Shown here: positions 36,484 to 45,085 of the stretch, piece by piece
Numbering within the stretch: the first letter of the stretch is position 1
Layout of the letters: each line of letters opens with the position of its first letter
Made by a program: the position numbers and the translations under genes
The notes under the pieces: model-generated
Database searches by the model: none
The model's input: the letters and a program-made list of their open reading frames with translations, nothing else
What the model was told of the DNA's origin: nothing
Assembly: GCF_900101785.1 (NCBI RefSeq)
Contig: NZ_LT629688.1
Span: 3,968,001-4,032,000, forward strand
DNA length: 64,000 bases
Origin: Auraticoccus monumenti
Lineage (GTDB): Bacteria; Actinomycetota; Actinomycetes; Propionibacteriales; Propionibacteriaceae
Reading direction: 5' to 3'

Positions 36484-36594
36484 GAGGTCCGGACGCCCGG
36501 CGAGGACCGGGTCCGGACGCCCGGGAGGACCGGTCCGGACGCCCGGGAGGACCGGGTCCGGACGCCCGGCGAGGACCGGGTCCGGGCGCCAGGC
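36484..36594. repeat. Tandem repeat, about 24-bp unit, 4-5 copies
   Basis: The unit GAGGACCGGGTCCGGACGCC plus CGGC recurs four to five times with one-base losses and a few substitutions in the last copy. Each unit contains the self-complementary core CCGGGTCCGG-like segment. Confidence 0.8.
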
Positions 36595-36746
36595 CGGCCG
36601 CGGGACGTCTCGCGGCCTGCTCCCGGGTCGGCTCACGCCGGGCACGCTACTGGCCACGGGTGCGGCGGGGTCCACCCCGCGGAATAGTCCGGGCCGCTGC
36701 GCGTTGAGATGGATGATTGAATCGTCAACCATCAAGGGAGCCCGTC

Positions 36747-37913
36747 ATGCAGTTCGGAATCTTCAGCGTCGGCGACGTCACGCCGGACCCCACCACGGGG
36801 CGGGCGCCGAGCGAGGCCGAGCGGATCCAGGCGATGGTCACCATCGCCCTCAAGGCCGAGGAGGTCGGGCTCGACGTCTTCGCCGCCGGAGAGCACCACA
36901 ACCGGCCCTTCGTCCCCTCCTCCCCCACCACCCTGCTGGGCTGGGTGGCGGCGCGGACCGAGCGGCTGCAGCTGTCCACCGCGACCACGCTGATCACCAC
37001 CAACGACCCGGTGAAGATCGCCGAGGACTACGCGATGCTGCAGCACCTCAGCGGCGGCCGGGTGGACCTGATGATGGGTCGCGGCAACACCGGCCCGGTC
37101 TACCCCTGGTTCGGCAAGGACATCCGGCGCGGCATCGACCTCGCCCTGGAGAACTACGACCTGCTGCGCCGGCTCTGGCGCGAGGACGTCGTGAACTGGG
37201 AGGGGCGCTTCCGCACCCCGCTGCAGGGGTTCACCTCGACCCCGCGGCCGCTGGACGACGTGCCGCCCTTCGTGTGGCACGGCTCGATCCGCAGCCCCGA
37301 GATCGCCGAGCAGGCCGCCTTCTACGGTGACGGCTTCTTCCACAACAACATCTTCTGGCCGGCCAGCCACACCCGTCAGATGGTGGAGCTGTACCGCGAG
37401 CGCTACGAGTCCTACGGGCACGGCCCGGCCGACACGGCCGTCGTCGGGCTCGGCGGGCAGGTGTTCATGCGCGAGAACAGCCAGGACGCGGTGACGGAGT
37501 TCCGGCCCTACTTCGACCACGCCCCGGTCTACGGCGGCGGCCCGTCGCTGGAGGAGTTCAGCCGGCAGACCCCGCTCACCGTCGGCAGCCCCGACCAGGT
37601 GGTGGAGCGCACGCTCGGCTTCGTCGACTACGCCGGCTCCTACCAGCGCCAGCTCTTCCTGATGGACCACGCCGGCCTGCCGCTCAAGACCGTGCTGGAG
37701 CAGCTGGACCTGCTCGGCGAGCGGGTGGTGCCGGTGCTGCGTCGGGAGATGGAGGCCCGTCGTCCCGCCCACGTGCCGTCGGACCCGCCCACCCACGCGT
37801 CCCTGCGCGAGGCCGGCAGCCAGCACGCCAACGCCCACGTCCGTCCGCACGAGGAGGCCGCCCGCCGCGCCTCCGACGCCGCCGCGGTCGAGGTCGCCGG
37901 GGGTGTCCGGTGA
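36747..37913 (+). CDS. LLM-class flavin-dependent oxidoreductase
   Basis: A 388-residue luciferase-like monooxygenase with the bacterial luciferase fold: FGIFSVGDVTPDPTTGRAPS start, VFAAGEHHNRPFVPSSP, GRVDLMMGRGNTGPVYPWFG, and WHGSIRSPEIAEQAA. The ATG at 36747 follows AAGGGAG. The last 40 residues are polar and rich in Ala and His. It overlaps the FMN reductase gene by four bases (GTGA), forming a two-component flavin system. The oxidised substrate is unknown. Confidence 0.92.
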   Translation: MQFGIFSVGDVTPDPTTGRAPSEAERIQAMVTIALKAEEVGLDVFAAGEHHNRPFVPSSPTTLLGWVAARTERLQLSTATTLITTNDPVKIAEDYAMLQHLSGGRVDLMMGRGNTGPVYPWFGKDIRRGIDLALENYDLLRRLWREDVVNWEGRFRTPLQGFTSTPRPLDDVPPFVWHGSIRSPEIAEQAAFYGDGFFHNNIFWPASHTRQMVELYRERYESYGHGPADTAVVGLGGQVFMRENSQDAVTEFRPYFDHAPVYGGGPSLEEFSRQTPLTVGSPDQVVERTLGFVDYAGSYQRQLFLMDHAGLPLKTVLEQLDLLGERVVPVLRREMEARRPAHVPSDPPTHASLREAGSQHANAHVRPHEEAARRASDAAAVEVAGGVR

Positions 37914-38524
37914 CCACCCGCTCGCTGGTGGTGGTCTCCGCCGGGCTCTCGGTGCCCTCCTCGACCAGGCTGCTGGCCGACCGGCTCACCGAGGCGACCC
38001 GGCAGGCCCTGGCCCAGGCCGGGGAGGACGTGGTGGTCGAGGTCGTCGAGCTGCGCGAGCTGGCGCACGCGATGACCGACCAGCTGCTCACCGGCGTCCC
38101 CGGTGAGCAGCTGGAGCGGGTGCAGAACTCGCTGGCCGCCGCGGACGGGGTGGTGGCGGTGACGCCGATCTTCGCCGCCTCCTACGCCGGTCTGTTCAAG
38201 ACGTTCATCGACCTGCTGGAGCCCGGTCTGCTGGCCGGGACCCCGGTGCTGCTGGGCGCCACGGCCGGCACCGCGCGGCACTCGCTGGCCCTGGACCAGT
38301 CGCTCCGCCCGCTGTTCGGCTACCTGCGGGCCCAGGTGGCCCCGACCGGGGTGGTGGCCGCGACCGACGACTTCGGCTCCGACACCGAGCTCGCCGACCG
38401 GATCACCCGGGCCGGGCGCGAGCTGGCCGCCCTGATCGGGCTGGGACGTCCGGTGGCGGTGGAGCCCGAGGCGGTGGCGCCCACCGCCCTGACCCCCTTC
38501 GAGCAGCTGCTCGGACGGCGCTGA
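37910..38524 (+). CDS. NADPH-dependent FMN reductase (CE1759 family)
   Basis: A 204-residue flavodoxin-like protein beginning VVVSAGLSVPSSTRLLADRL, which matches the CE1759-type FMN reductases that accompany LLM oxidoreductases. The phosphate-binding loop is in SVPSSTR, and ATPIFAASYAGLFKTFIDL-type residues shape the flavin site. It supplies reduced flavin to the oxygenase encoded upstream; coupling is shown by the GTGA overlap. Confidence 0.93.
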   Translation: MTTRSLVVVSAGLSVPSSTRLLADRLTEATRQALAQAGEDVVVEVVELRELAHAMTDQLLTGVPGEQLERVQNSLAAADGVVAVTPIFAASYAGLFKTFIDLLEPGLLAGTPVLLGATAGTARHSLALDQSLRPLFGYLRAQVAPTGVVAATDDFGSDTELADRITRAGRELAALIGLGRPVAVEPEAVAPTALTPFEQLLGRR

Positions 38525-38637
38525 GCCGTCGCTGCGGGCCGGTGTGCGACGTGGGTGCAGAAGACGTGGTCGCCCAACGGGAACTCCGCCACGGGCAGGC
38601 TGGTTCTGCTCGGCGACGGGCGACCCGTCCCCGGTGA

Positions 38638-38719
38638 CGTGCAGAACCGGTCACCCAGCCCGATGGCCTCCCGCCCCGGCGAGCGCCGTCGGGCTCAGCG
38701 ACCGGTTCTGCGTGACCAG
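38638..38719. repeat. Palindromic repeat element, copy 1
   Basis: Starts CGTGCAGAACCGGTCAC and ends CAGCGACCGGTTCTGCGTGACCAG. The outer arms GCAGAACCGGT/ACCGGTTCTGC and an inner AGCCCGA/TCGGGCT pair form a long hairpin. It differs from copy 2 by one base insertion and two substitutions. Confidence 0.85.
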
Positions 38720-38904
38720 GCCGTGGCCGAGAACGCCGACCCTGGTCAGCCGCCATCCGGCACCATCCCCGGGTGCGCCGGGCTCAAGCTCTGAGGGACC
38801 GACGCACCATGAGCTCGCCTGTCGCGGCGGAGTCAGCCAGCGTGGCGACACCCTGGGTGGCACCCCTCCGCAAGGCCCGAGCGCCCTCTCGACGGAGGAC
38901 GTGC

Positions 38905-38974
38905 GCAGAACCGGGCCCTCAGCAGACATCTCCGCCTCATGAGGGACTGCTGTCTGCTGAGGGTCCAGTTCTGC
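38905..38974. repeat. Related hairpin element with the same ends
   Basis: Outer arms GCAGAAC/GTTCTGC and inner arms CCCTCAGCAGACA/TGTCTGCTGAGGG give a near-complete 24-base stem and a 22-base loop. Only the outer ends match the other two elements. Confidence 0.8.
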
Positions 38975-39002
38975 ACAGCAACGGGCGTCGCCTCCCCCGT
39001 GG

Positions 39003-39083
39003 CGTGCAGAACCGGTCACCAGCCCGACGGTCTCCCGCCCCGGCGAGCGCCGTCGGGCTCAGCGACCGGTTCTGCGTGACCAG
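39003..39083. repeat. Palindromic repeat element, copy 2
   Basis: About 96 percent identical to copy 1 at 38638-38719 and in the same orientation. Similarity continues about 25 bases upstream of both copies (ACGGGCG... CCCCGTG). Confidence 0.85.
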
Positions 39084-39254
39084 AGCGGCCGACCTCCGCG
39101 CAGGGCCCGGTCAACCGCGGACGAGCGCGTGCCCTGATCACGGGGCGACCTCGTGACCGGCGACGGTGCTGCAAGCCGTGGGGCCCCGGCTCAAGGCGCT
39201 GTGGGCCGACCTCCCGACGACGAGCGCCGCCCGACGGTGGGAGGATCCCTTGCC

Positions 39255-40667
39255 ATGAGCGCCGACACGACCCCCGCCGAGCCCGACCTCGTCGTCCTGG
39301 GCGGGGGCAGCGGCGGCTACGCCTGCGCGCTGCGGGCCGCCGAGCTGGGGCTGTCGGTCGTGCTGGTCGAGGCCGCCGAGCTGGGCGGCACCTGCCTGCA
39401 CCGCGGGTGCATCCCGACCAAGGCCTGGCTGCACTCCGCGGAGGTGGCCGACAGCGTCCGCTCCGCCGAGCGGTTCGGCATCCGGGCCAGCCTGGACGGC
39501 GTGGACGTGGCAGGGGTCCGCGGGTACGCCGACGCGGTGGTCGCCCGGCTGCACCAGGGGCTCACCGGTCTGGTCCGCTCCCGCGGCATCGAGGTGGTGC
39601 CCGCCTACGGACGCCTGGAGCGCGACGGCGACCGGGTGGCCGTCCGCGCCGGGGACCGGCTGCTGCGCGCCGACCACGTGGTGGTGGCCACCGGGTCGCG
39701 ATCGCGCACCCTGCCCGGTCTGGAGCCCGACGGGGAGCGCGTCCTGACCAGCGACCACGCCCTCCGGCTGGAGCGGCTGCCGGAGCGGGCCGTCGTGCTG
39801 GGCGGGGGCGTGATCGGATGCGAGCTGGCCTCGACCTGGCGCTCGCTGGGGGTCGAGGTGACCGTGGTGGAGGCGCTGGACCGGCTGCTCCCGGCGGAGG
39901 AGCCCGAGATCAGCGCGGCGGTGCAGCGGGCCTTCCGCAAGCGCGGCATCGGCCAGCGACTGGGCCGGCCGCTGGAGTCGTGGACGACCACCGCGGACGG
40001 CGTCACCGTGACGCTGACCGACGGGGAGACCGTCGAGGCCGACGTGCTGCTGGTCGCGGTGGGGCGCGGCCCGGTGACCGACGACATCGGCGCGGAGGCG
40101 GTCGGGCTGCCGCTGGATCGGGGGTTCGTGGTGGTCGACGAGCAGCTGGCCACCCCGCTGCCCGGGGTGTGGGCGGTGGGTGACGTGGTGGCCGGGCTGC
40201 AGCTGGCCCACCGGGGCTTCGCCCACGGGATCGCGGTGGCCGAGCAGGTCGCCGTCCGCCGCGGGCTGCTGGAGCGGGCCACACCGGTGGTGGAGGACCA
40301 CCTGGTCCCCCGGGTCACCTACAGCGACCCGGAGGTCTCCTCGGTCGGGCTGACCACGGCCCAGGCCCGAGAGCGCCACGGCGAGGTCGAGGTGGTGCGC
40401 TACGACCTGGCCGGCAACGGACGCAGCCAGATCCTGAGGACGTCGGGGTTCGTGCAGGTGGTGCGGGTGGTCGACGGGCCGGTGGTGGGCATCCACATGG
40501 TCGGCGCGCGGGTCAGCGAGCTGGCCGCCGAGGCCCAGCTCGTCGTCGGCTGGGAGGCCTGGCCGGAGGAGGTCGCGGCGCTGGTGCACCCCCACCCGAC
40601 CCAGTCCGAGGCGCTCGGCGAGGCCCACCTGGCGCTGGCCGGCAAGCCGCTGCACGCGCACGGCTGA
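39255..40667 (+). CDS. lpdA: Dihydrolipoyl dehydrogenase (E3)
   Basis: A 470-residue flavoprotein that reoxidises dihydrolipoamide with NAD. It has an FAD site GGGSGGYACA, a redox disulfide GGTCLHRGC (Cys47 and Cys52) followed by IPTKAWL, an NAD site VVLGGGVIGCELAS, and a C-terminal HPHPTQSE with the His-Glu pair. It lies just upstream of the E2 gene and its lipoyl-attachment genes, so all lipoamide chemistry is together. Confidence 0.95.
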   Translation: MSADTTPAEPDLVVLGGGSGGYACALRAAELGLSVVLVEAAELGGTCLHRGCIPTKAWLHSAEVADSVRSAERFGIRASLDGVDVAGVRGYADAVVARLHQGLTGLVRSRGIEVVPAYGRLERDGDRVAVRAGDRLLRADHVVVATGSRSRTLPGLEPDGERVLTSDHALRLERLPERAVVLGGGVIGCELASTWRSLGVEVTVVEALDRLLPAEEPEISAAVQRAFRKRGIGQRLGRPLESWTTTADGVTVTLTDGETVEADVLLVAVGRGPVTDDIGAEAVGLPLDRGFVVVDEQLATPLPGVWAVGDVVAGLQLAHRGFAHGIAVAEQVAVRRGLLERATPVVEDHLVPRVTYSDPEVSSVGLTTAQARERHGEVEVVRYDLAGNGRSQILRTSGFVQVVRVVDGPVVGIHMVGARVSELAAEAQLVVGWEAWPEEVAALVHPHPTQSEALGEAHLALAGKPLHAHG

Positions 40668-40812
40668 CCCCTCCGGCGCACCGCGGGGCGCCGTCCGGGG
40701 CCGGGAGGGATAGGCTGACCGCCGAAACGCGTCGACGTCGCCCAGGTCCGCTCGGGCCGCGGTGCCACGGCGCGGCGAACGCAGTCGAGCTCCGAAGGGG
40801 TCCACACAGATC

Positions 40813-42750
40813 ATGTCGACGTCCGTCCCGCTGCCCGCCCTGGGTGAGAGCGTCACCGAAGGCACCGTCTCCCGCTGGCTGAAGGAGGTGGGCGACACCG
40901 TCGAGGCCGACGAGGCACTGCTGGAGGTCTCCACCGACAAGGTCGACACCGAGATCCCCTCCCCCGTCGCCGGCACCCTGCTCGAGATCAAGGTCGCCGA
41001 GGACGAGACCGTCGAGGTGGGCGCCGTGCTGGCGATCATCGGCGACGCCGACGAGTCCCCGGACTCCGACGGCGGTTCCGACGCCGGTGAGGCCGAGGCC
41101 CCCTCCGAGGACGCGTCCGACGACGGCCAGGACGACGCCTCCGGCGCCCAGCAGACCGGTGCCCGCACCCCCGTCTCCGACGAGGAGGACACCCAGTCCC
41201 AGCAGCCGGCCCAGGCCGAGCAGCCCAACGACATGGCCGAGCAGGAGCAGCCGCGGCCCAGCGGGTCCTCCACCGGTGGCGGCGGCACGAACGTCGAGCT
41301 CCCCGCCCTGGGTGAGAGCGTCACCGAGGGCACCGTCTCCCGCTGGTTGAAGGCCGTGGGTGACACCGTCGAGGCCGACGAGGCACTGCTGGAGGTCTCC
41401 ACCGACAAGGTCGACACCGAGATCCCCTCCCCCGTCGCCGGCACCCTGCTCGAGATCAAGGTCGCCGAGGACGAGACCGTCGAGGTCGGCGCCGTGCTGG
41501 CCGTCATCGGCGACGCCTCCCAGGCGGGCTCCGGTGACGACGCGGGCGACCAGCCCGAGGCCTCCGGCGGCGACGCCGGCTCGGGCACCGAGGTCGAGGA
41601 GCAGGCCGACGCCGGTGACGAGGGCGGCCAGGAGCCGGTCCCCGCCCCCGCCGAGGCCCCGACCCAGACCGCGCCCCGCGAGGCCCCGAAGCAGGAGGAG
41701 CCGAAGCAGGAGGCACCCAAGCAGGAGGCCCCGAAGGCCGAGGCGCCGAAGCAGGAGGCCCCGAAGGCCGAGGCCCCCAAGCCCGCCGCCCCCCGCGCCA
41801 GCGGTGGCGACGCCGACACCTACGTCACCCCGCTGGTCCGCAAGCTGGCCGCCGAGCACGGGGTGGACCTGTCCTCCCTCAGCGGCACCGGCGTCGGCGG
41901 CCGGATCCGCAAGCAGGACGTGCTGGCTGCCGCCGAGGAGGCCAAGAAGGCCGCCGCCGCCCCGGCCGAGCCGGCTCCCGCCGCCACCCCGGCCCCGGCG
42001 GCCTCCGCCCCGGCCGTCGAGGTCAGCGAGAAGCGTGGCACCACCGAGAAGATGAGCCGGCTGCGCAAGGTCATCGCCTCCCGGATGGTGGAGTCGCTGC
42101 AGGTCTCGGCCCAGCTCACCGCCACCGTCGAGGTCGACCTGACCGCGATCTCCCGGCTCCGGGCCAAGCACAAGGTCGACTTCGCCCGCCGCGAGGGCGC
42201 GAAGCTGTCCTACCTGCCCTTCATCACCAAGGCGGTGGCGGAGACCCTCAAGGCCTTCCCCAACGTCAACGCCACCGTCGACACCGAGGCCGGCACGATC
42301 AGCTTCCCGAGCGTGGAGAACATCGGCATCGCCGTCGACACCGAGAAGGGCCTGATCGTCCCGGTGATCAAGGGTGCGGGCGACCTCAACCTGGCCGGCA
42401 TCGCCAAGAAGATCACCGACCTGGCCGACCGGACGCGCAGCAACAAGCTGAGCCCCGACGACCTCAGCGGCGGCACCTTCACGATCACCAACTACGGCTC
42501 GACCGGGACCCTGATGGACACCCCGATCATCAACCAGCCGCAGGTGGCGATCCTGGGGACCGGCGCGCTGGTCAAGCGCCCCGTCGTGATCAGCAGCCCC
42601 GAGCTGGGCGACACCATCGCGGTGCGGGACATGATGTACCTGTCGATGACCTACGACCACCGCGTGGTCGACGGTGCGGACGCGGGTCGCTTCCTGAGCG
42701 CGGTCAAGGCTCGGTTGGAGGCCGGCGACTTCGCCTCCGAGCTCGCCTGA
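40813..42750 (+). CDS. Dihydrolipoyllysine acyltransferase (E2) with two lipoyl domains
   Basis: A 645-residue E2 of a 2-oxo acid dehydrogenase complex (succinyl- or acetyltransferase). It has two lipoyl domains, with the modified lysine in STDKVDTE at about 43 and 199, an acidic linker, a KQEAPK/KAEAPK repeat linker, an E3/E1-binding domain (VTPLVRKLAAEHGVDLSSLS), and a catalytic domain ending with YDHRVVDGADAGRFL. Actinobacteria use such E2 proteins in both pyruvate and 2-oxoglutarate complexes; the position matches Rv2215 (DlaT). The ATG follows GAAGGGG at about 12 bases. Confidence 0.95.
   Translation: MSTSVPLPALGESVTEGTVSRWLKEVGDTVEADEALLEVSTDKVDTEIPSPVAGTLLEIKVAEDETVEVGAVLAIIGDADESPDSDGGSDAGEAEAPSEDASDDGQDDASGAQQTGARTPVSDEEDTQSQQPAQAEQPNDMAEQEQPRPSGSSTGGGGTNVELPALGESVTEGTVSRWLKAVGDTVEADEALLEVSTDKVDTEIPSPVAGTLLEIKVAEDETVEVGAVLAVIGDASQAGSGDDAGDQPEASGGDAGSGTEVEEQADAGDEGGQEPVPAPAEAPTQTAPREAPKQEEPKQEAPKQEAPKAEAPKQEAPKAEAPKPAAPRASGGDADTYVTPLVRKLAAEHGVDLSSLSGTGVGGRIRKQDVLAAAEEAKKAAAAPAEPAPAATPAPAASAPAVEVSEKRGTTEKMSRLRKVIASRMVESLQVSAQLTATVEVDLTAISRLRAKHKVDFARREGAKLSYLPFITKAVAETLKAFPNVNATVDTEAGTISFPSVENIGIAVDTEKGLIVPVIKGAGDLNLAGIAKKITDLADRTRSNKLSPDDLSGGTFTITNYGSTGTLMDTPIINQPQVAILGTGALVKRPVVISSPELGDTIAVRDMMYLSMTYDHRVVDGADAGRFLSAVKARLEAGDFASELA
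40831..41049 (+). repeat. First copy of the duplicated lipoyl-domain DNA
   Basis: A 219-bp stretch that differs from 41299-41517 by about nine bases; the reading frame is kept. Confidence 0.9.
41299..41517 (+). repeat. Second copy of the duplicated lipoyl-domain DNA
   Basis: Partner of 40831-41049, shifted by exactly 468 bp. Both copies contain a lysine in a DKVDTE motif, so both domains are probably lipoylated. Confidence 0.9.
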
Positions 42751-42763
42751 GTCTCTTCGCTCT

Positions 42764-42794
42764 GACGGCCCCTGGGATCACTCCCGGGGGCCGT
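42764..42794 (+). terminator. Terminator after the E2 gene
   Basis: A stem GACGGCCCC/GGGGCCGTC extended by CTGGGA/TCCCGG, with a short loop, starting 13 bases after the stop. Confidence 0.8.
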
Positions 42795-42853
42795 CTCTGC
42801 GTCTGTGGACGACCGGGAGGCGGGGTCGTCAGCCCTGGCGCTGTGGTCGGGGC

Positions 42854-42967
42854 GCGTCCGTGCTCCGGGAGGGGGTGTCCCGCCCGGCCGAGCCTCCTCC
42901 TCGTTCCTCGGAGGAGTTCGGCACAACGCCCGCCACACCCCGACACCCCCTCCCGGAGCACGGACGC
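42854..42967. repeat. 114-bp nested inverted repeat
   Basis: Perfect 26-base arms (42854-42879 and 42942-42967), beginning GCGTCCGTGCTCCGGG, enclose a second inverted repeat at about 42887-42922 with CTCCTCC/GGAGGAG-type arms. No open frame or clear target duplication flanks it. Confidence 0.9.
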
Positions 42968-43376
42968 TTGCTGGGCGGGTGGCAGCCGGTGCCCGCTATG
43001 GCCTGCACAGGCGGTGTGGGCCCAAGTGCGACGTGTGACCGGGACTACCCGGCAGGACGTCGTACTGGCGCCGGTGTCGGCTCCGGTTGGGCGATGCGGC
43101 GGGGCGGACGGGGCGGGGGTGGTGGGTCCCGGCCGTCCGGGAGGGCAGGAGGTGGATGGGCCCGGCCAGCTGGTGGAGTTCGCGGAGCGGCGACGCGGCC
43201 GCGCCGAGCCGGAGGGCTGAGCCCCGACGGAGGCGGATGGTGACGGGCAGTGGTGGTGAGGGTCGGCCTCGGGCCCAGCACGACGAGGGTGGAGCCGCTC
43301 GAGCGGGGCATTGACCGGCGAGATCCGTCGGGATCGGCTGCCACGGGCGTGCGGCGGCCGAGCCCTGCGACGCGGG

Positions 43377-43382
43377 TAGGGT
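43377..43382 (+). promoter_or_regulatory. Leaderless -10 box of lipB
   Basis: TAGGGT ends exactly six bases before the GTG at 43389. Confidence 0.6.
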
Positions 43383-43388
43383 CGGGGC

Positions 43389-44111
43389 GTGATCGACGTG
43401 CAGCTGGTCGGCCTGGCCGACACCCCGCCCACCCCGGTGGAGTACACCGAGGCGTGGGAGCTCCAGCGGCGGGTGCACGCGGAGGTGGCGGCGGGGACGC
43501 GGCCGCCGACGGTGCTGGTGCTGGAGCACCCGTCGGTCTACACCGCCGGGCGACGGACCGAGCCGCACGAGCGTCCCGCCGACGGCGTCCCTGTGGTCGA
43601 CGTCGACCGCGGCGGCAAGATCACCTGGCACGGGCCCGGCCAGCTGGTCGGCTACCCGATCGTCCGGCTGCCCGAGGCGGTCAAGGTCGTCGACTACGTC
43701 CGGCGGCTGGAGGAGGCCCTGATCCGCGCGCTGGGCGACCTCGGGCTGGACACCGGGCGGGTCCGCGGACGCTCCGGGGTCTGGGTGGCCGCGGACGGCA
43801 CCCGGCCCGAGCGCAAGGTGGCCGCGATCGGCATCCGGGTGGCCTACGGCACCACCATGCACGGCTTCTCCCTCAACGTGGACCCCGACCTGTCCATGTT
43901 CGACACCTTCGTGCCCTGCGGCATCACCGACGCCGGCGTCACCTCGCTGGCCGCCGAGCTCGGCGTGGAGGCCGCGCCGACCCTGCTGGAGGCCGTCGAG
44001 GCGGTCCGTCCGCACCTGGAGGAGCTGCTCTCCTTCGCGGCCTACACGTCCTCCCCGGACCTGGCCGAGCAGCCCCCGATCAGCTACGGCCTGAGCGTGG
44101 GAGCACGCTGA
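43389..44111 (+). CDS. lipB: Lipoyl(octanoyl) transferase
   Basis: A 240-residue enzyme that moves octanoyl groups from acyl carrier protein to lipoyl domains. Conserved segments are [18 protein letters not shown], the lysine region [11 protein letters not shown], and the catalytic Cys in [14 protein letters not shown]. The GTG start follows a leaderless -10 box. It is followed by lipA, which has its own -10 box inside the gap. Confidence 0.96.
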   Translation: MIDVQLVGLADTPPTPVEYTEAWELQRRVHAEVAAGTRPPTVLVLEHPSVYTAGRRTEPHERPADGVPVVDVDRGGKITWHGPGQLVGYPIVRLPEAVKVVDYVRRLEEALIRALGDLGLDTGRVRGRSGVWVAADGTRPERKVAAIGIRVAYGTTMHGFSLNVDPDLSMFDTFVPCGITDAGVTSLAAELGVEAAPTLLEAVEAVRPHLEELLSFAAYTSSPDLAEQPPISYGLSVGAR

Positions 44112-44119
44112 GCGGCGAG

Positions 44120-44125
44120 TAGGGT
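44120..44125 (+). promoter_or_regulatory. Leaderless -10 box of lipA
   Basis: TAGGGT ends exactly six bases before the GTG at 44132, in the 20-bp gap after lipB. Confidence 0.55.
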
Positions 44126-44131
44126 GTCCGG

Positions 44132-45085
44132 GTGACGATCGCTCCCGAAGGACGCAAGCTGCTCCGCCTCGAGGTACGCAACGCGGCGGTCCCGATCGAG
44201 AAGAAGCCGAGCTGGATCAAGACCAGGGCCCGGATGGGGCCGGAGTACACCGCGCTCCAGAAGCTGGTCAAGGACGAGGACCTGCACACCGTCTGCCAGG
44301 AGGCCGGCTGCCCCAACATCTTCGAGTGCTGGGAGGACCGCGAGGCCACCTTCCTCATCGGCGGCGACCAGTGCACCCGCCGCTGCGACTTCTGCCAGAT
44401 CGACACCGGCAAGCCGGCCGACTTCGACGCCGGCGAGCCGCTGCGGGTGGCGGAGTCGGTGCAGAAGATGGGTCTGCGCTACGCCACCGTGACCGGCGTC
44501 TGCCGCGACGACCTCCCCGACGAGGGTGCCTGGCTGTACGCCGAGACGATCCGCAAGATCAAGGAGCTCAACCCCGGCACCGGGGTCGAGATGCTGGCCC
44601 CCGACTTCACCGGCCACCGCCACCACCTGGAGTCGATCTTCGCCACCCGCCCGGAGGTCTTCGCCCACAACGTCGAGACGGTGCCGCGGATCTTCAAGCG
44701 GATCCGTCCGGGGTTCCGCTACGAGCGCTCCCTGGACGTCCTGCGCTGGTCCCGCGAAGCCGGTCTGGTCACCAAGTCCAACCTCATCCTGGGCATGGGC
44801 GAGACCCGTGAGGAGGTCTCGGAGGCGCTGCAGCAGCTGCACGACGCCGGCACCGAGATCATCACCATCACCCAGTACCTGCGCCCCAGCCCGCGCCACC
44901 ACCCGATCGAGCGCTGGGTCACCCCGGCGGAGTTCGACGAGATGGGTGCCGAGGCCCTGGCCATGGGCTACGCCGGCGTGATGAGCGGCCCGCTGGTCCG
45001 CTCGTCCTACCGCGCCGGCAGGCTGTACCGTCAGGCCCTCGAGGCCCGTTCCGGGGCCACGCCGCACGACGCACGGACGAGGTGA
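44132..45085 (+). CDS. lipA: Lipoyl synthase
   Basis: A 317-residue radical-SAM enzyme that inserts two sulfurs into the octanoyl chain. The auxiliary cluster motif has Cys at about 55, 60 and 66 ([12 protein letters not shown]), the radical-SAM cluster motif is CTRRCDFC at 81-88, and the C-terminal RSSYRAG serine that ligates the auxiliary cluster is present. With LipB it completes lipoate synthesis for the E2 encoded just upstream. Confidence 0.97.
   Translation: MTIAPEGRKLLRLEVRNAAVPIEKKPSWIKTRARMGPEYTALQKLVKDEDLHTVCQEAGCPNIFECWEDREATFLIGGDQCTRRCDFCQIDTGKPADFDAGEPLRVAESVQKMGLRYATVTGVCRDDLPDEGAWLYAETIRKIKELNPGTGVEMLAPDFTGHRHHLESIFATRPEVFAHNVETVPRIFKRIRPGFRYERSLDVLRWSREAGLVTKSNLILGMGETREEVSEALQQLHDAGTEIITITQYLRPSPRHHPIERWVTPAEFDEMGAEALAMGYAGVMSGPLVRSSYRAGRLYRQALEARSGATPHDARTR

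Larger units (their letters stand above)
36305..36746. other. Intergenic region with tandem repeats, no supported gene
   Basis: A 442-bp gap between divergent genes. It holds the tandem repeats at 36484-36594. On the minus strand an open frame reads Arg/Pro-rich repeats, but it has no homology, no start signal and is a by-product of the repeats. Confidence 0.6.
38525..39254. other. 730-bp gene-free region with palindromic repeats
   Basis: No frame here has a ribosome-binding site, homology or the third-position bias of its neighbours. The region contains two near-identical hairpins (38638-38719 and 39003-39083) and a related one (38905-38974). The stretch just before 38600 has a degenerate trace of the same ends (GCAGAA...GGTTCTGC). 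Confidence 0.7.
42751..43388. other. 638-bp gene-free region after the E2 gene
   Basis: Holds the E2 terminator (42764-42794), a long nested inverted repeat (42854-42967) and, at its end, the lipB -10 box. No open frame has a ribosome-binding site plus recognisable protein; the frames present are Arg/Pro/Gly-rich and look non-coding. Confidence 0.65.

Noticed and set aside
36484-36594. Possible CRISPR array
   Set aside because: Repeats are directly adjacent with no unique spacers, so this is a simple tandem repeat.
36337-36735. A minus-strand frame with RPDPVLAG repeats
   Set aside because: The repeated peptide is only a translation of the DNA tandem repeats; there is no start signal or homology.
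38638-39083. Possible CRISPR or insertion sequence
   Set aside because: Only two or three copies, no regularly spaced unique spacers, no transposase frame; classed as palindromic repeats.
38544-39156. Several short frames in the palindrome region
   Set aside because: Poor start signals, odd composition and many hairpins; the region looks non-coding.
42805-43447. Short plus- and minus-strand frames in the gap before lipB
   Set aside because: They cross a long inverted repeat, lack ribosome-binding sites and have no recognisable domain.
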